64,000 nt of DNA from the NCBI GenBank assembly GCA_947453625.1, contig CANGHK010000003.1, positions 101,118 through 165,117 on the forward strand, read 5' to 3'. Positions 48,338-57,508 of this stretch are shown here, piece after piece (within the stretch, counting starts at the first letter, position 1; the number at the start of each line of letters is the position of its first letter). The notes under the pieces were generated by a model. That model was not told where the DNA came from. It saw only the letters and a list, made by a program, of their open reading frames with translations, and did not search any database. The DNA comes from Burkholderiales bacterium. Lineage in GTDB: Bacteria; Pseudomonadota; Gammaproteobacteria; Burkholderiales; Burkholderiaceae_C. The position numbers were made by a program, and so were the translations under genes.

Positions 48338-49029
48338 CGGATGCCGTACCCTACAACCCGCTCGACAAGACCAACTTGGGCGCCAGTGTTGCGGATGCGC
48401 TACTGGGGCGAAAGCCAAGGCAACTGCATGGCTTGAAGCGATTCGACGGTGCTGGCATCTATGCGCTGTACTACCAAGGCACGTTTGTGCCCTACCAGCG
48501 TCTATCCATATTGAACCAGGGCGATGACCCGCAGGCACCGATCTACATCGGCAAGGCCATACCCGAGGGCGGCCGCAAGGGAGCCAGCGGTATCGAGGCT
48601 GGCCCCACCCGGGCGCTCTACCGCCGACTCAAGGAGCACGCCGAGAGCATCCAGGCCACCGCCAACCTGAACGTTGCCGATTTTGTTTGTCGCTTCCTGA
48701 CGGTCGATGACATCTGGATACCGCTCGGTGAATCCTTGCTGATTGCCAAGTTTTCGCCTCTCTGGAACCTGACGATCGACGGCTTTGGCAACCACGACCC
48801 CGGCAAGGGGCGCTACAAGGGTCTGGCTCCACGATGGGACATGTTGCATCCGGGTCGTGAGTGGGCTGCTCGCTGCGAGCCGCGGGAGGAAACCGCCGAG
48901 CAGATCGCCGACGATGTCCAGTCCCGCCTGGCACAGGAGCCTTCGCTGGTGAGAACCCGGTTCCATGCCGAGCAACGCAAGGGCAGCTACCAGGTGAACG
49001 CCGACGCTGACGACGCGCGCACGGCCTGA
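48334..49029 (+). CDS. Eco29kI-like type II restriction endonuclease (GIY-YIG fold)
   Basis: 231 aa from the GTG that overlaps the methyltransferase stop (GTGA); the longer track start lies within the methyltransferase gene. The sequence NPLDKTNLGASVADALL, FDGAGIYALYYQG (the GIY-like motif), APIYIGKA (the YIG-like motif), RRLKEHAESI (catalytic arginine), VDDIWIPLGESLLI (catalytic glutamate) and the family block DGFGNHDPGKGRYKG matches the Eco29kI family, whose prototype cuts CCGCGG. Tight coupling means the methylase is made before the nuclease. Confidence 0.9.
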   Translation: MTDAVPYNPLDKTNLGASVADALLGRKPRQLHGLKRFDGAGIYALYYQGTFVPYQRLSILNQGDDPQAPIYIGKAIPEGGRKGASGIEAGPTRALYRRLKEHAESIQATANLNVADFVCRFLTVDDIWIPLGESLLIAKFSPLWNLTIDGFGNHDPGKGRYKGLAPRWDMLHPGREWAARCEPREETAEQIADDVQSRLAQEPSLVRTRFHAEQRKGSYQVNADADDARTA

Positions 49030-49097
49030 TCTGCTGTCCAGTTGTGGCTCAGAGGCACATCGCGGCGAGATGCTGGCCAGATCACCTAAAACCGAGC

Positions 49098-49103
49098 TAG
49101 AAT
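49098..49103 (+). promoter_or_regulatory. -10-like element upstream of rpsU
   Basis: TAGAAT in GAGCTAGAATCCCC, about 145 bp before the rpsU ATG, would give a long leader. No clear -35. Between the nuclease gene and rpsU (49030-49244) nothing else is recognisable. Confidence 0.35.
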
Positions 49104-49244
49104 CCCCGCTTTGCTGGCAAACCGCGCGTCGATTCTCCAGCCTGGTATATCCGGAATGCATCTCCTGCTGATCGCCTCCGGGCGTTCCACAGGCAGGCTG
49201 AGTCAAGAACACCGAGCGCAAACCCTTTAGGACCTTCTAGTTAA

Positions 49245-49457
49245 ATGACCACGATTCGCGTCAAGGAAAACGAGCCTTTCGATGTAGCACTGCGCCGCTT
49301 CAAGCGCACGATCGAGAAGCTGGGCCTGCTCACCGACCTGCGCGCGCGCGAGTTCTACGAGAAGCCCACGGCCGAGCGCAAGCGCAAGAAGGCCGCGGCC
49401 GTCAAGCGCCACTACAAGCGCGTGCGCAGTATGCAACTGCCCAAGAAGCTGTTCTAA
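49245..49457 (+). CDS. rpsU: 30S ribosomal protein S21
   Basis: 70 aa, normal length. Basic small-subunit protein needed for mRNA contact at initiation. [22 protein letters not shown] and the C-terminal basic [15 protein letters not shown] are family-typical. Ribosome site AGGA about 15 bp upstream. Followed by a strong terminator, then the yqeY gene, the usual Burkholderiales order. Confidence 0.97.
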   Translation: MTTIRVKENEPFDVALRRFKRTIEKLGLLTDLRAREFYEKPTAERKRKKAAAVKRHYKRVRSMQLPKKLF

Positions 49458-49481
49458 GCTTCAAGCCGTTTTCCTGCTGTT

Positions 49482-49520
49482 GAAAAACGCCCGCACGGGA
49501 CGCCGTTGCGGGCGTTTTTC
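49482..49520 (+). terminator. Rho-independent terminator after rpsU
   Basis: GAAAAACGCCCGC and GCGGGCGTTTTTC are perfect 13-bp arms around a 13-nt loop, with the T-run at the end of the stem. The matching A-run makes it work in either direction. Confidence 0.92.
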
Positions 49521-49563
49521 ATGGCGCGCCGAATTGTCGAATCCACCTGCCTGAAAGAACACC

Positions 49564-50010
49564 ATGAGCCTGAAAGACCAGATCACCGAGGACATGAAGA
49601 ACGCGATGCGGGCCAAGGACGCGCCCCGTCTGTCGACCATACGCATGCTGCTGGCGGCGATCAAGCAGCGCGAGGTCGACGAGCGCATCGTGCTCGACGA
49701 CGCGGCGGTGGTGGCCATCGTCGACCGGACGATCAAGCAGCGCAAGGACTCGATCGCCGCATTCGAAAGCGCCGGTCGCACCGACCTGGTGGACAAGGAA
49801 AGCGCCGAATTGACGGTGCTGCAGGCCTATCTGCCGGCGCGGCTGTCGGCCGACGAGGTGGCGGCCGCGGTGGCCGCGATCGTCACCGAACTCGGCGCCA
49901 GTGGGCCCGGCGACATGGGCCGGGTGATGGCCGCGGTCAAGACCCAGCTCGCCGGCAAAGCCGACATGGGCGCGATGTCGTCGGCGGTCAAGGCCGCGCT
50001 GGCCAAGTGA
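49564..50010 (+). CDS. GatB/YqeY domain-containing protein
   Basis: 148 aa. YqeY family, homologous to the C-terminal tRNA-binding domain of GatB: SLKDQITEDMKNAMRAKD, RLSTIRMLLAAIKQREVDER, YLPARLSADE and a C-terminal GKADMGAMSSAVKAAL. Common partner of rpsU, often upstream of dnaG. Precise role unknown; probably RNA-related. Confidence 0.92.
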   Translation: MSLKDQITEDMKNAMRAKDAPRLSTIRMLLAAIKQREVDERIVLDDAAVVAIVDRTIKQRKDSIAAFESAGRTDLVDKESAELTVLQAYLPARLSADEVAAAVAAIVTELGASGPGDMGRVMAAVKTQLAGKADMGAMSSAVKAALAK

Positions 50011-50020
50011 GCGCGCAGCC

Positions 50021-50368
50021 ATGACGACCTCACTGCCGATCCGCCAGATCAACGACCAGGTCTGCGTCGCGCCGCAACTGCTGCCCGAAGCGATGGCAGA
50101 ACTCGCCCGCCTGGGCTTCAAGAGCGTGGTCAACAACCGGCCCGATTTCGAGCAGGGGCCAGACCAGCCAACCAGCGCAGTGATCGAGACCGCCGCCATC
50201 GCCGCCGGGCTGGCCTATCGTCACCTGCCCGTGGCCAGCGGCTACCAATCCCCCGACGAGGTGGCCGCATTCGCCGAACTGCTGCGCGAGTTGCCAGCGC
50301 CCCTGCTGGCCTTCTGCCGCTCGGGCATGCGGTCGGCGCGCCTCCACCAGTTGGCCACGGAAGCATAG
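50021..50368 (+). CDS. TIGR01244/DUF442 family protein (phosphatase or sulfur transferase-like)
   Basis: 115 aa. Dual-specificity-phosphatase-like fold of the DUF442 family: INDQVCVAPQLLPEAMAELARLGFKSVVNNRPDFE and a C-terminal cysteine loop AFCRSGMRSARLHQL (C-x4-R pattern). In other bacteria this domain is fused to sulfur dioxygenase-type hydrolases (Blh, SQR-associated). Stand-alone here; substrate unknown. Confidence 0.83.
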   Translation: MTTSLPIRQINDQVCVAPQLLPEAMAELARLGFKSVVNNRPDFEQGPDQPTSAVIETAAIAAGLAYRHLPVASGYQSPDEVAAFAELLRELPAPLLAFCRSGMRSARLHQLATEA

Positions 50369-50390
50369 CGCCGGGTGTAAGCCAGGAGCT

Positions 50391-50452
50391 TGCCCGCTTG
50401 CAAGCGGGCAGATCGTTCGGCAGGCCGGCGACAGGCCGCAGGGCCTGTCGCC
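50391..50452. terminator. Double hairpin between convergent genes
   Basis: Two strong inverted repeats lie in the gap: a perfect 20-bp palindrome TGCCCGCTTGCAAGCGGGCA (50391-50410) and GGCGACAGGCC-GCAG-GGCCTGTCGCC with 11-bp arms (50427-50452). They separate the convergent DUF442 and MetE-like genes and probably stop transcription from both sides; they may also be copies of a repeat family. Confidence 0.6.
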
Positions 50453-50461
50453 TGTCCGGCC

Positions 50462-51580
50462 TTACCCCCAGACTTCCTGCGCGGTCTCGATCACCAGACG
50501 CAGCTTGTTGCGCTGGGCTTCGACCGCGATATTGTTGCCGTGCACGGTGCTGGAAAATCCGCACTGCGGGCTCAGGGCCAACTGGTCTAGCGGGGCGTAC
50601 TTGGACGCTTCCTCGATCCGGCGCTTGAGCATGTCCTTGCTCTCCATCTCGCCGAACTTGGTCGTCACCAGGCCGAGCACGACGATCTTGCCCTTGGGCA
50701 GGAAGCGCAGCGGCCGGAAGTCGCCCGAGCGCGCGTCGTCGTACTCCATGAAGTAGGCGTCCAGCTTCATCTCCGACAGCAGCGCCTCGGCCACCGGCTC
50801 GTAATTGCCGGCCGCCGCATGGGTGCTCTTGAAGTTGCCCCGACACAGGTGCATCGCCAGCGTCATGCCTGCGGGCTTGAGCGCCACCACCTTGTTGATG
50901 AAGCCGGCGTAGCGGTGCGGCAGCTCGTTCGGGTCGTCACCGCGCAAGCGGGCGGCTTCGCGCATCTTCTCGTCGCACAGGTAGGCCAGGTTGGTGTCGT
51001 CCATCTGCACATAGGTGCAGCCGGCATCACTCAGTGACTGCAGCTCCTGCCCGTAGGCGGCGGCCACGTCGTCGTAGAAGGCCGGGTCGAGCTCGGGATA
51101 GGCTTCGCGGCTGATGCCGGCGCGGCCACCTCGGAAATGCAGCATGGTCGGCGACGGGATCGTCACCTTGGGCGTCAGGCCGGCCTTGACCTGGCTCTTC
51201 AGGTATTCGAAATCCGCCAGTTGGATGTTCCTGGCATGGCGCACCTTGTCGATCACGCGGATCACCGGCGGCGCAAGTTCCTCGGTGCCGTCAGGGCGCA
51301 GCACCGTCACCGGGATGTCGGTCTTGACGCCACCCAGCTGGGCCAGGAAATCGATGTGGAAATAGGTGCGGCGGAACTCGCCGTCGGTGATGCTCTGCAG
51401 CCCGACGTCCTGCTGGAAGTTGACGATCTCGGTGATCGCCCTGTCCTCGACCGCTCGCAACTGCTCGGCGCTGATTTCCTTCTTGACGAAGAACTGTTCG
51501 CGCGCGTCGAGCAGGTATTTGGGTCGCAGGAAACTGCCGACATGGTCGGCGCGGAACGGAGGCGTGGTGCGAAGCGTCAT
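50462..51580 (-). CDS. Cobalamin-independent methionine synthase-like protein (MetE C-terminal type, YxjG family)
   Basis: 372 aa, MetE catalytic-domain-only family. FRADHVGSFLRPKYLLD at the start, DGEFRRTYFHIDFLAQLG, VTIPSPTMLHFRGG, YVQMDDTNLAYL, and zinc-ligand residues in LAMHLCRGN (His, Cys) and the C-terminal SPQCGFSS. It may methylate homocysteine with a small methyl donor or act on another thiol; the folate-binding N-terminal domain of full MetE is absent. Ribosome site AAGGA. 31 bp beyond livF, so possibly co-transcribed with the transporter. Confidence 0.86.
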   Translation of the reverse strand: MTLRTTPPFRADHVGSFLRPKYLLDAREQFFVKKEISAEQLRAVEDRAITEIVNFQQDVGLQSITDGEFRRTYFHIDFLAQLGGVKTDIPVTVLRPDGTEELAPPVIRVIDKVRHARNIQLADFEYLKSQVKAGLTPKVTIPSPTMLHFRGGRAGISREAYPELDPAFYDDVAAAYGQELQSLSDAGCTYVQMDDTNLAYLCDEKMREAARLRGDDPNELPHRYAGFINKVVALKPAGMTLAMHLCRGNFKSTHAAAGNYEPVAEALLSEMKLDAYFMEYDDARSGDFRPLRFLPKGKIVVLGLVTTKFGEMESKDMLKRRIEEASKYAPLDQLALSPQCGFSSTVHGNNIAVEAQRNKLRLVIETAQEVWG

Positions 51581-51611
51581 GGAGAAAATCCTTTGGCGGA
51601 ATGGAAACTGT

Positions 51612-52326
51612 TCAGTGCGCCGAGACGCCCAGCCATTGATCCAGCGGCGCCGGGTCGTCGAGCAAGGCCTGGCTTTCGGCGCGCAAGGCGATGCTGCCGC
51701 GGTCGAGCACGATGCAGTCGTCGGTGACGCCCAGCACCATGTGCGGATGCTGTTCGACGACGATGGACGACAGGCCCTCGTCGCGGGCGACGCGGCGGAT
51801 CGCGCGCAGCAACTCCTCGATGATGATGGGTGCCAGGCCCTCTAGCGGCTCGTCGAGCAGCAGCAGACTGGGGTTGAGCATCAGCGCCCGGCCAAAGGCC
51901 AGCATCTGCTGCTCGCCGCCCGACAGCTGGTTGCCGAGGTTCTTCTTGCGCTCGGCCAGGCGCGGGAACAGGTCATAGACGCGTTGGGCATTCCATGCGC
52001 CGGGGCGCGCCACCGCGCTCAGGTTCTCATCGACCGTCAGCGACTTGAAGATGTTGCGCTCCTGCGGCACCCAGCCCAGGCCGGCCCAGCCCGCACCGCC
52101 GGCCCGGGCGTAGGCCGGCAGCGCCTGGATCTCGCGCCCGGACAGCAGGATTCGGCCAGCATGGCGGCGCGTCACGCCCACCAGGGTGTCGATCAGCGTC
52201 GTCTTGCCGGTGCCGTTGCGGCCCAGCAAGGCCAGCGACCGGCCGATGGGCAAGGAGAAGCTGACATCGGTCAGCACCACCGCGTCACCATAACCGCAGG
52301 TCAGTCCCTGCACCTCGAGCAGCGGC

Positions 52327-52334
<8 letters not shown>
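51612..52334 (-). CDS. livF: Branched-chain amino acid-type ABC transporter ATPase LivF
   Basis: 240 aa from MAEPLLEVQG. Walker A LLGRNGTGKTTLIDTLVG, signature LSGGEQQMLAFGRAL, Walker B LLLLDEPLEGLAP and H-loop VVEQHPH. The WVPQERNIFKSLTVDENL block marks the LivF subgroup. Overlaps livG by 8 bp. Together with livG/M/H and the binding protein it forms a HAAT importer; the neighbouring aromatic genes make an aromatic acid ligand possible. Confidence 0.92.
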
Positions 52335-53156
<822 letters not shown>

Positions 53157-53160
<4 letters not shown>

Positions 53161-54143
53161 CGCCCACCCCGCTTGAACCAGGTCCGCGGCCGGAACAGCC
53201 GCTCGCGCCCGACCAGCATCAGCACGACCAGGAACAAGCCGATCCAGAAAGTCCAGTACTGCGCCGTGAACGACGAGATCACGTCGTGCAGCACCTTGAA
53301 CGCAATCGCCCCGACCAGCCCGCCCCACAACCAGCCGGCGCCACCGATGACCAGCGCCAGCATCACGTCGGCGCTGCGGTGGAACTCGAGCACGTCGAGC
53401 GACGCGAAGCCGGTGGTCTGCGCCAGCAGCGCCCCGGCCGCACCGGCCAGCGCCGCCGCCAGCGTGTAGACCGCCGCCAGCCGGGCGTTGACCGACAGGC
53501 CTATCGCCATCAGGCGCAGCCGGTTGTCGCGCAGCGCCTGCATCGAGATGCCCAGCGGAGAATGGACGATGCGGCGCAGCAGCACGAAGACGACAAAGAG
53601 AACGGCCAGCGAGTAGAACGAGGCCACCCGCGCCCCGAGGTCGAAATCGAAGCGGCCGACGAACGGGATGACCAGCGGGCCCATCACCACGCCCTGCAGC
53701 CCGTCGGTGCCGCCGGTCAGGCCGTCGAACTTGTTGGCCAGTTCCAGCAGCACCAGCGCCACGCCCATGGTCACCATCAGCCTTGTCAGGTCGGTGCCGC
53801 GCACGATCATCGGGCTGGTGACCAGGCCCAGCAGCGCGCCGAGTGCCGCACCCACCGCCAGGCCGACCAGCGGGTCGGGCATCACATGCTTGGCGAACAG
53901 CGCCGCGCCGTAAGCCCCGACGCCGAAATACGCCGCGTGGCCCAGCGAGACGATGCCGGCATAGCCCAGGATCAGGTCGAGAGAGAGCGCGAACAGCGCC
54001 AGGATCGCGATCTCGTTGACCAGCGCCGCATGCTGACCGAACACGACGGTTGCGCCCCAGATCGCCGCCCACAGCGTGAACTCCCAAGCCCGCCACTTGG
54101 ACGGCGCCAGCAGCCTGGACGCGGTCTCAGAAGCGGCGCTCAT
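53157..54143 (-). CDS. livM: Branched-chain amino acid-type ABC transporter permease LivM
   Basis: 328 aa from MSAASETASR. About nine hydrophobic segments and LivM landmarks: LILGYAGIVSLGHAAYFGVGAYGAAL, GTDLTRLMVTMGVALVLLELAN, HSPLGISMQALRDNRLRLMAIGLSVNARLAAVYTLAAALAG. Inner-membrane channel subunit. 4-bp overlaps with livG and livH. Confidence 0.92.
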
Positions 54144-55012
54144 CGCTTGCCCTCGCGCGAAAACAGGCCTTGCGGCCGCCACAACAGGATCGCGATCATC
54201 AGCGCGTAGACGATGAAGGCACCGAGCTTGGGCAGGTAGTACTTGCCCATCACATCGGCGATGCCCAGAAGCAGGGCCGCCACCAGCGGGCCCGTGATCG
54301 AACTGGTGCCGCCCACCGCGCAGACGATCAGGAAATAGACCATGAATTTCAAGGGAAAGCTCGGGTCCAGCCCGAGGATGTCGGCGCCCAGCGCGCCGCC
54401 CAGGCCGGCCAGGCCCGAGCCGACAGCAAACGTCAGCAGAAAGATGCGATTGACGGGGATGCCGAGACCGGCGGCCACCCGTGGATCGTCGACCGCGGCG
54501 CGCAGCCGGCTGCCGAAGCGGGTCTGGGTCAGCACCGCTTGCAGGCCGAGTGCCAGCGCGAAGCAGACCGCGACGATGAACAGCCGGTAGGCGCCCATGC
54601 CCAGCATCCAGGCCCCGCTGCCCAGTTCGAAGCGCTGGCGCAGCCAGTCAGGCAGCTGAATGTTCTGCTGCGAACTGCCCATGATGAAGTCGACCGAGGC
54701 CACCGCCATGAAGGTCAGGCCGATCGAGAACAGCACCTGGTCCAGGTGCGGCCGGCCGTACATCGGCCGGTAGACGCTGCGTTCGAGCAGCGCGCCGGCC
54801 GCGGCCGTCAGCACGAACGCCGCCGGCAGGCAGGCCAGGAAAGGCCAGCCCGCGCGCTGCATCAGCACGATCAGGATATAGCCCCCGGCCATCGCGAAAG
54901 CGCCATGGGCCAGGTTGATGAAGTTCATCAAGCCCATCGTCACGGCCAGCCCGAGCGCCAGCACGAACAGCAGCATGCCGTAGGCGATACCGTCAAAAAG
55001 CAGGGTCAGCAT
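54140..55012 (-). CDS. livH: Branched-chain amino acid-type ABC transporter permease LivH
   Basis: 290 aa from MLTLLFDGIAYGMLLFVLALGLAVTMGLMNFINLAHGAFAM, the LivH signature start. Eight or so TM helices, later GSRLRAAVDDPRVAAGLGIPVNRIFLLTFAVGSGLAGLGG and the end AILLWRPQGLFSREGKR. The track start 43 codons upstream has no support. Separated from the binding-protein gene by 206 bp of repeat-rich DNA. Confidence 0.92.
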   Translation of the reverse strand: MLTLLFDGIAYGMLLFVLALGLAVTMGLMNFINLAHGAFAMAGGYILIVLMQRAGWPFLACLPAAFVLTAAAGALLERSVYRPMYGRPHLDQVLFSIGLTFMAVASVDFIMGSSQQNIQLPDWLRQRFELGSGAWMLGMGAYRLFIVAVCFALALGLQAVLTQTRFGSRLRAAVDDPRVAAGLGIPVNRIFLLTFAVGSGLAGLGGALGADILGLDPSFPLKFMVYFLIVCAVGGTSSITGPLVAALLLGIADVMGKYYLPKLGAFIVYALMIAILLWRPQGLFSREGKR

Positions 55013-55100
55013 GAAATCTGGCAGGTCATCGCGGAAAGACACAGAGAGGGCGTCGCAGCAAGCAGACGCCGCGGAACCGGCTTTGCCGGGCCGCTGGCGT

Positions 55101-55214
55101 CCGCCTTGCGACTTGCAGGTCGCAAGGCGTTCGCCAGCCACTCGCGAGCGCGCATGCGCTCGCTCGGTGCGGGCTCACCCCCACTCGGCGGGGAGCGGCC
55201 GCGGGCCGCTGCGG
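55101..55214. repeat. GC-rich inverted repeats between binding-protein and livH genes
   Basis: Within the 206-bp gap CCTTGCGACTTGCAGGTCGCAAGG forms a 9-bp-arm hairpin, followed by GC-rich near-palindromes (GAGCGCGCATGCGCTC and GAGCGGCCGCGGGCCGCT). They could attenuate transcription, giving more binding protein than permease, or be dispersed palindromic repeats. Confidence 0.45.
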
Positions 55215-55218
55215 GGGG

Positions 55219-56391
55219 TTACTTAAGCTTGCCGGGATCTTTGACGGCCTTCAGCGTGTCGAACTCGACGTTGTAGAGCTGGCCGTTGACCCGCTCCACC
55301 TTGCGGATGTAGACGTCCTGCACGATGTCGCGGGTCTGGGCGTCGATCAGCACCGGGCCGCGCGGGCTCTCGAAGAGCTGGCCTTTCATCGCCGCCAGCA
55401 GCGGCTCGCCGCCCGCGCCCTTGGTGGCGTCCAGCGCCTTGAAGATCACCCGCATGCCGTCGTAGCCGCCCACCGCCATGAAGTTGGGCCGGAACTTGGC
55501 GGCGGCCTGGAAATCGGCCACGAACTTCTTGTTCGCCGGGCTGTTGTGCGCGGCCGAGTAGTGGTGCGAATTGACCACGCCCAGCGCCACGTCGCCCATG
55601 TCGTTCAACTGGTCGTCGTCGGTCACGTCGCCGGTGGCGATCAGCTTGATGCCGGCCTTGTCCAGGCCGCGCTCGCCGAACTGCTTCATGAACTGCGCGC
55701 CCTGGCCCGAGGGCAGGAAGACGAATAGCGCATCGGGCGCTGCGTCGCGCACCTTCTGCAACACCGGCGCGAAGTCGGGGCTGCGCAGCGGCGTGCGCAG
55801 CTTCTCGGCCACCGTGCCGCCATTGAGCTGGAACTGGCTGGAGAAGAACTTCTCGGCGTCATTGCCTGGGCCGTAGTCGGCCACCAGCGTGACGACCTTG
55901 CGTATCTTGTTCTTGGCCGCCCATTCGGCGATGCCTATCGACACCTGCGGCAGCGTGAAGCTGGTGCGCACGATGAAGGGCGAGGCCTCGGTGATGATCG
56001 AGGTGGCCGCGGCCATCACCACCATCGGGGTCTTGCTCTGGGTGGCGATGGGCGCGGTGGCCAGCGCCAGCGGGGTCAGGCCGAAGCCGGCCAGCGCCAC
56101 CACCTTGTCGTTGACCACCAGTTCCTGCGCCAGGCGACGCGTGGTGTCGGCCACGCCGGCGTCGTCCTTGATCAGGACTTCGACCTTCTTGCCGCCGGCC
56201 TTGCCGCCGGACTGCGCCAGCCACAGCTTGATCGCGGCGTCTATCTGGCGCCCGGTCGAGGCCGACGGGCCGGTCATCGGCAGGATCACGCCGATCTTGA
56301 CGCTGTCCTCGGCGCGGGCTGCGCCGCTGGCCAGCGCCAATACGCCCGCCGCCAAGGTCGCCAGGGTGAACAGGTGGTGTCGTCTTGTCAT
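55219..56391 (-). CDS. ABC transporter substrate-binding protein (LivK/HAAT family)
   Basis: 390 aa from MTRRHHLFTL. Signal peptide about 1-26 (LATLAAGVLALASGAARA-ED). Type I periplasmic binding fold: VKIGVILPMTGPSASTGRQIDAAIKLWL, DTTRRLAQELVVNDKVVALAGFG, VTLVADYGPGNDAEKFF, DALFVFLPSGQGAQFMKQF. Family members bind branched-chain amino acids, amides or aromatic acids. First gene of the transporter operon. Confidence 0.9.
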   Translation of the reverse strand: MTRRHHLFTLATLAAGVLALASGAARAEDSVKIGVILPMTGPSASTGRQIDAAIKLWLAQSGGKAGGKKVEVLIKDDAGVADTTRRLAQELVVNDKVVALAGFGLTPLALATAPIATQSKTPMVVMAAATSIITEASPFIVRTSFTLPQVSIGIAEWAAKNKIRKVVTLVADYGPGNDAEKFFSSQFQLNGGTVAEKLRTPLRSPDFAPVLQKVRDAAPDALFVFLPSGQGAQFMKQFGERGLDKAGIKLIATGDVTDDDQLNDMGDVALGVVNSHHYSAAHNSPANKKFVADFQAAAKFRPNFMAVGGYDGMRVIFKALDATKGAGGEPLLAAMKGQLFESPRGPVLIDAQTRDIVQDVYIRKVERVNGQLYNVEFDTLKAVKDPGKLK

Positions 56392-56533
56392 GTCGAAGTC
56401 TCCGTGAAGTCGGGTCGGGGTTGATTGTGCGTTGCCTGGCGCGCCGGACATCCCCGCGCAAGCCCGCAGTCGGCTGCCGGCCTGCCGATAACAGCTATCG
56501 CGCGGCGGCATGGCGGCGCGCCCCGGTGCAATG

Positions 56534-57502
56534 TCACAGGTCCAGCACCAGCCGGACGCCGCGCGAGCGCGAGCAGCAGGGCAGAAACTGGTCATGGGCT
56601 GCCCGCTCCTCGGGCGTCAGGTACTGGTCGCGGTGATCGACCTGGCCGGCCAGCACCCGGGTCAGGCAGGTGCCGCAAACGCCTTGCTCGCATGAGGTCA
56701 GCACCTCGACACCCGCTGCGACCAGCGCCTGCACAACGGTCTGCCCGACGGCCACAGGCAGCACCCGGCCCGAACTGGCCAGTTGCACCTCGAACGCGGT
56801 GTCGCCGACGGTCGGTGCCACCGCCGCGCCGAAATACTCGAAGCGCAGCTGCGCCTCGGGCCAACCCGCGGCGCGCGCCCGGCCCAGCACGGCATCCATG
56901 AAGCCCTGCGGCCCGCAGACGTAGACATGCTCCCCCGGGCGCGGCTGGCCCAGCAAGCCACCCAGGTCGAGTTGCTGCGCCGCTGCGCCGTCGTCGTGGT
57001 GGAACTTCACCCTGTCGGCAAACGACGCCGCCTGGATGCGGCCGACGAAGGCCGTGCGCGCCAGCGACCGGGTGCAGTAGTGCAGTTCGAAGTCGGCGCC
57101 CAACTGCGCCAGGCGCTCGGACATGCACAGCAGGGGCGTCACGCCTATGCCACCGGCCAGCAGCAGGTGGCGACTGGCCTGATGCGCCAGTGCAAAGTGG
57201 TTGCGCGGCGCGCTGATCTGCAGCGTCTGGCCCACGGACACCGCGTCGTGCAGCGCGGCCGAGCCGCCGCGCGAGGCCGGGTCGCGCAGCACCGCGATCT
57301 GGTAGCGGTGGGTCTCGCCCGGGTCGTTGCACAGCGAGTACTGGCGCGTGAAACCGCTGGGCAGGTGCAGATCGACATGCGAGCCCGCGCTGAAAGCCGG
57401 CAGCGGGCCGCCGTCCTCGGCCGCGAGTTCTAGACCGACGATGTCGGTCGCCTCGGCCGTCTTGCGCAGCACGCGCACCGTCAGCAGCGTCGGGTGGTTC
57501 AT
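56534..57502 (-). CDS. vanB: Vanillate O-demethylase reductase subunit (PDR/VanB family)
   Basis: 322 aa phthalate-dioxygenase-reductase type: FMN-binding FTRQYSLCNDPGETHRYQIAVL, NAD-binding LLAGGIGVTPLLCM and YVCGPQGFMDAVL, and a C-terminal plant-type [2Fe-2S] domain with CEQGVCGTCLTRVLAG and the distal cysteine in FLPCCSRS. Passes electrons from NADH to VanA. 6 bp downstream of vanA. Confidence 0.92.
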   Translation of the reverse strand: MNHPTLLTVRVLRKTAEATDIVGLELAAEDGGPLPAFSAGSHVDLHLPSGFTRQYSLCNDPGETHRYQIAVLRDPASRGGSAALHDAVSVGQTLQISAPRNHFALAHQASRHLLLAGGIGVTPLLCMSERLAQLGADFELHYCTRSLARTAFVGRIQAASFADRVKFHHDDGAAAQQLDLGGLLGQPRPGEHVYVCGPQGFMDAVLGRARAAGWPEAQLRFEYFGAAVAPTVGDTAFEVQLASSGRVLPVAVGQTVVQALVAAGVEVLTSCEQGVCGTCLTRVLAGQVDHRDQYLTPEERAAHDQFLPCCSRSRGVRLVLDL

Positions 57503-57508
57503 CGCGGC

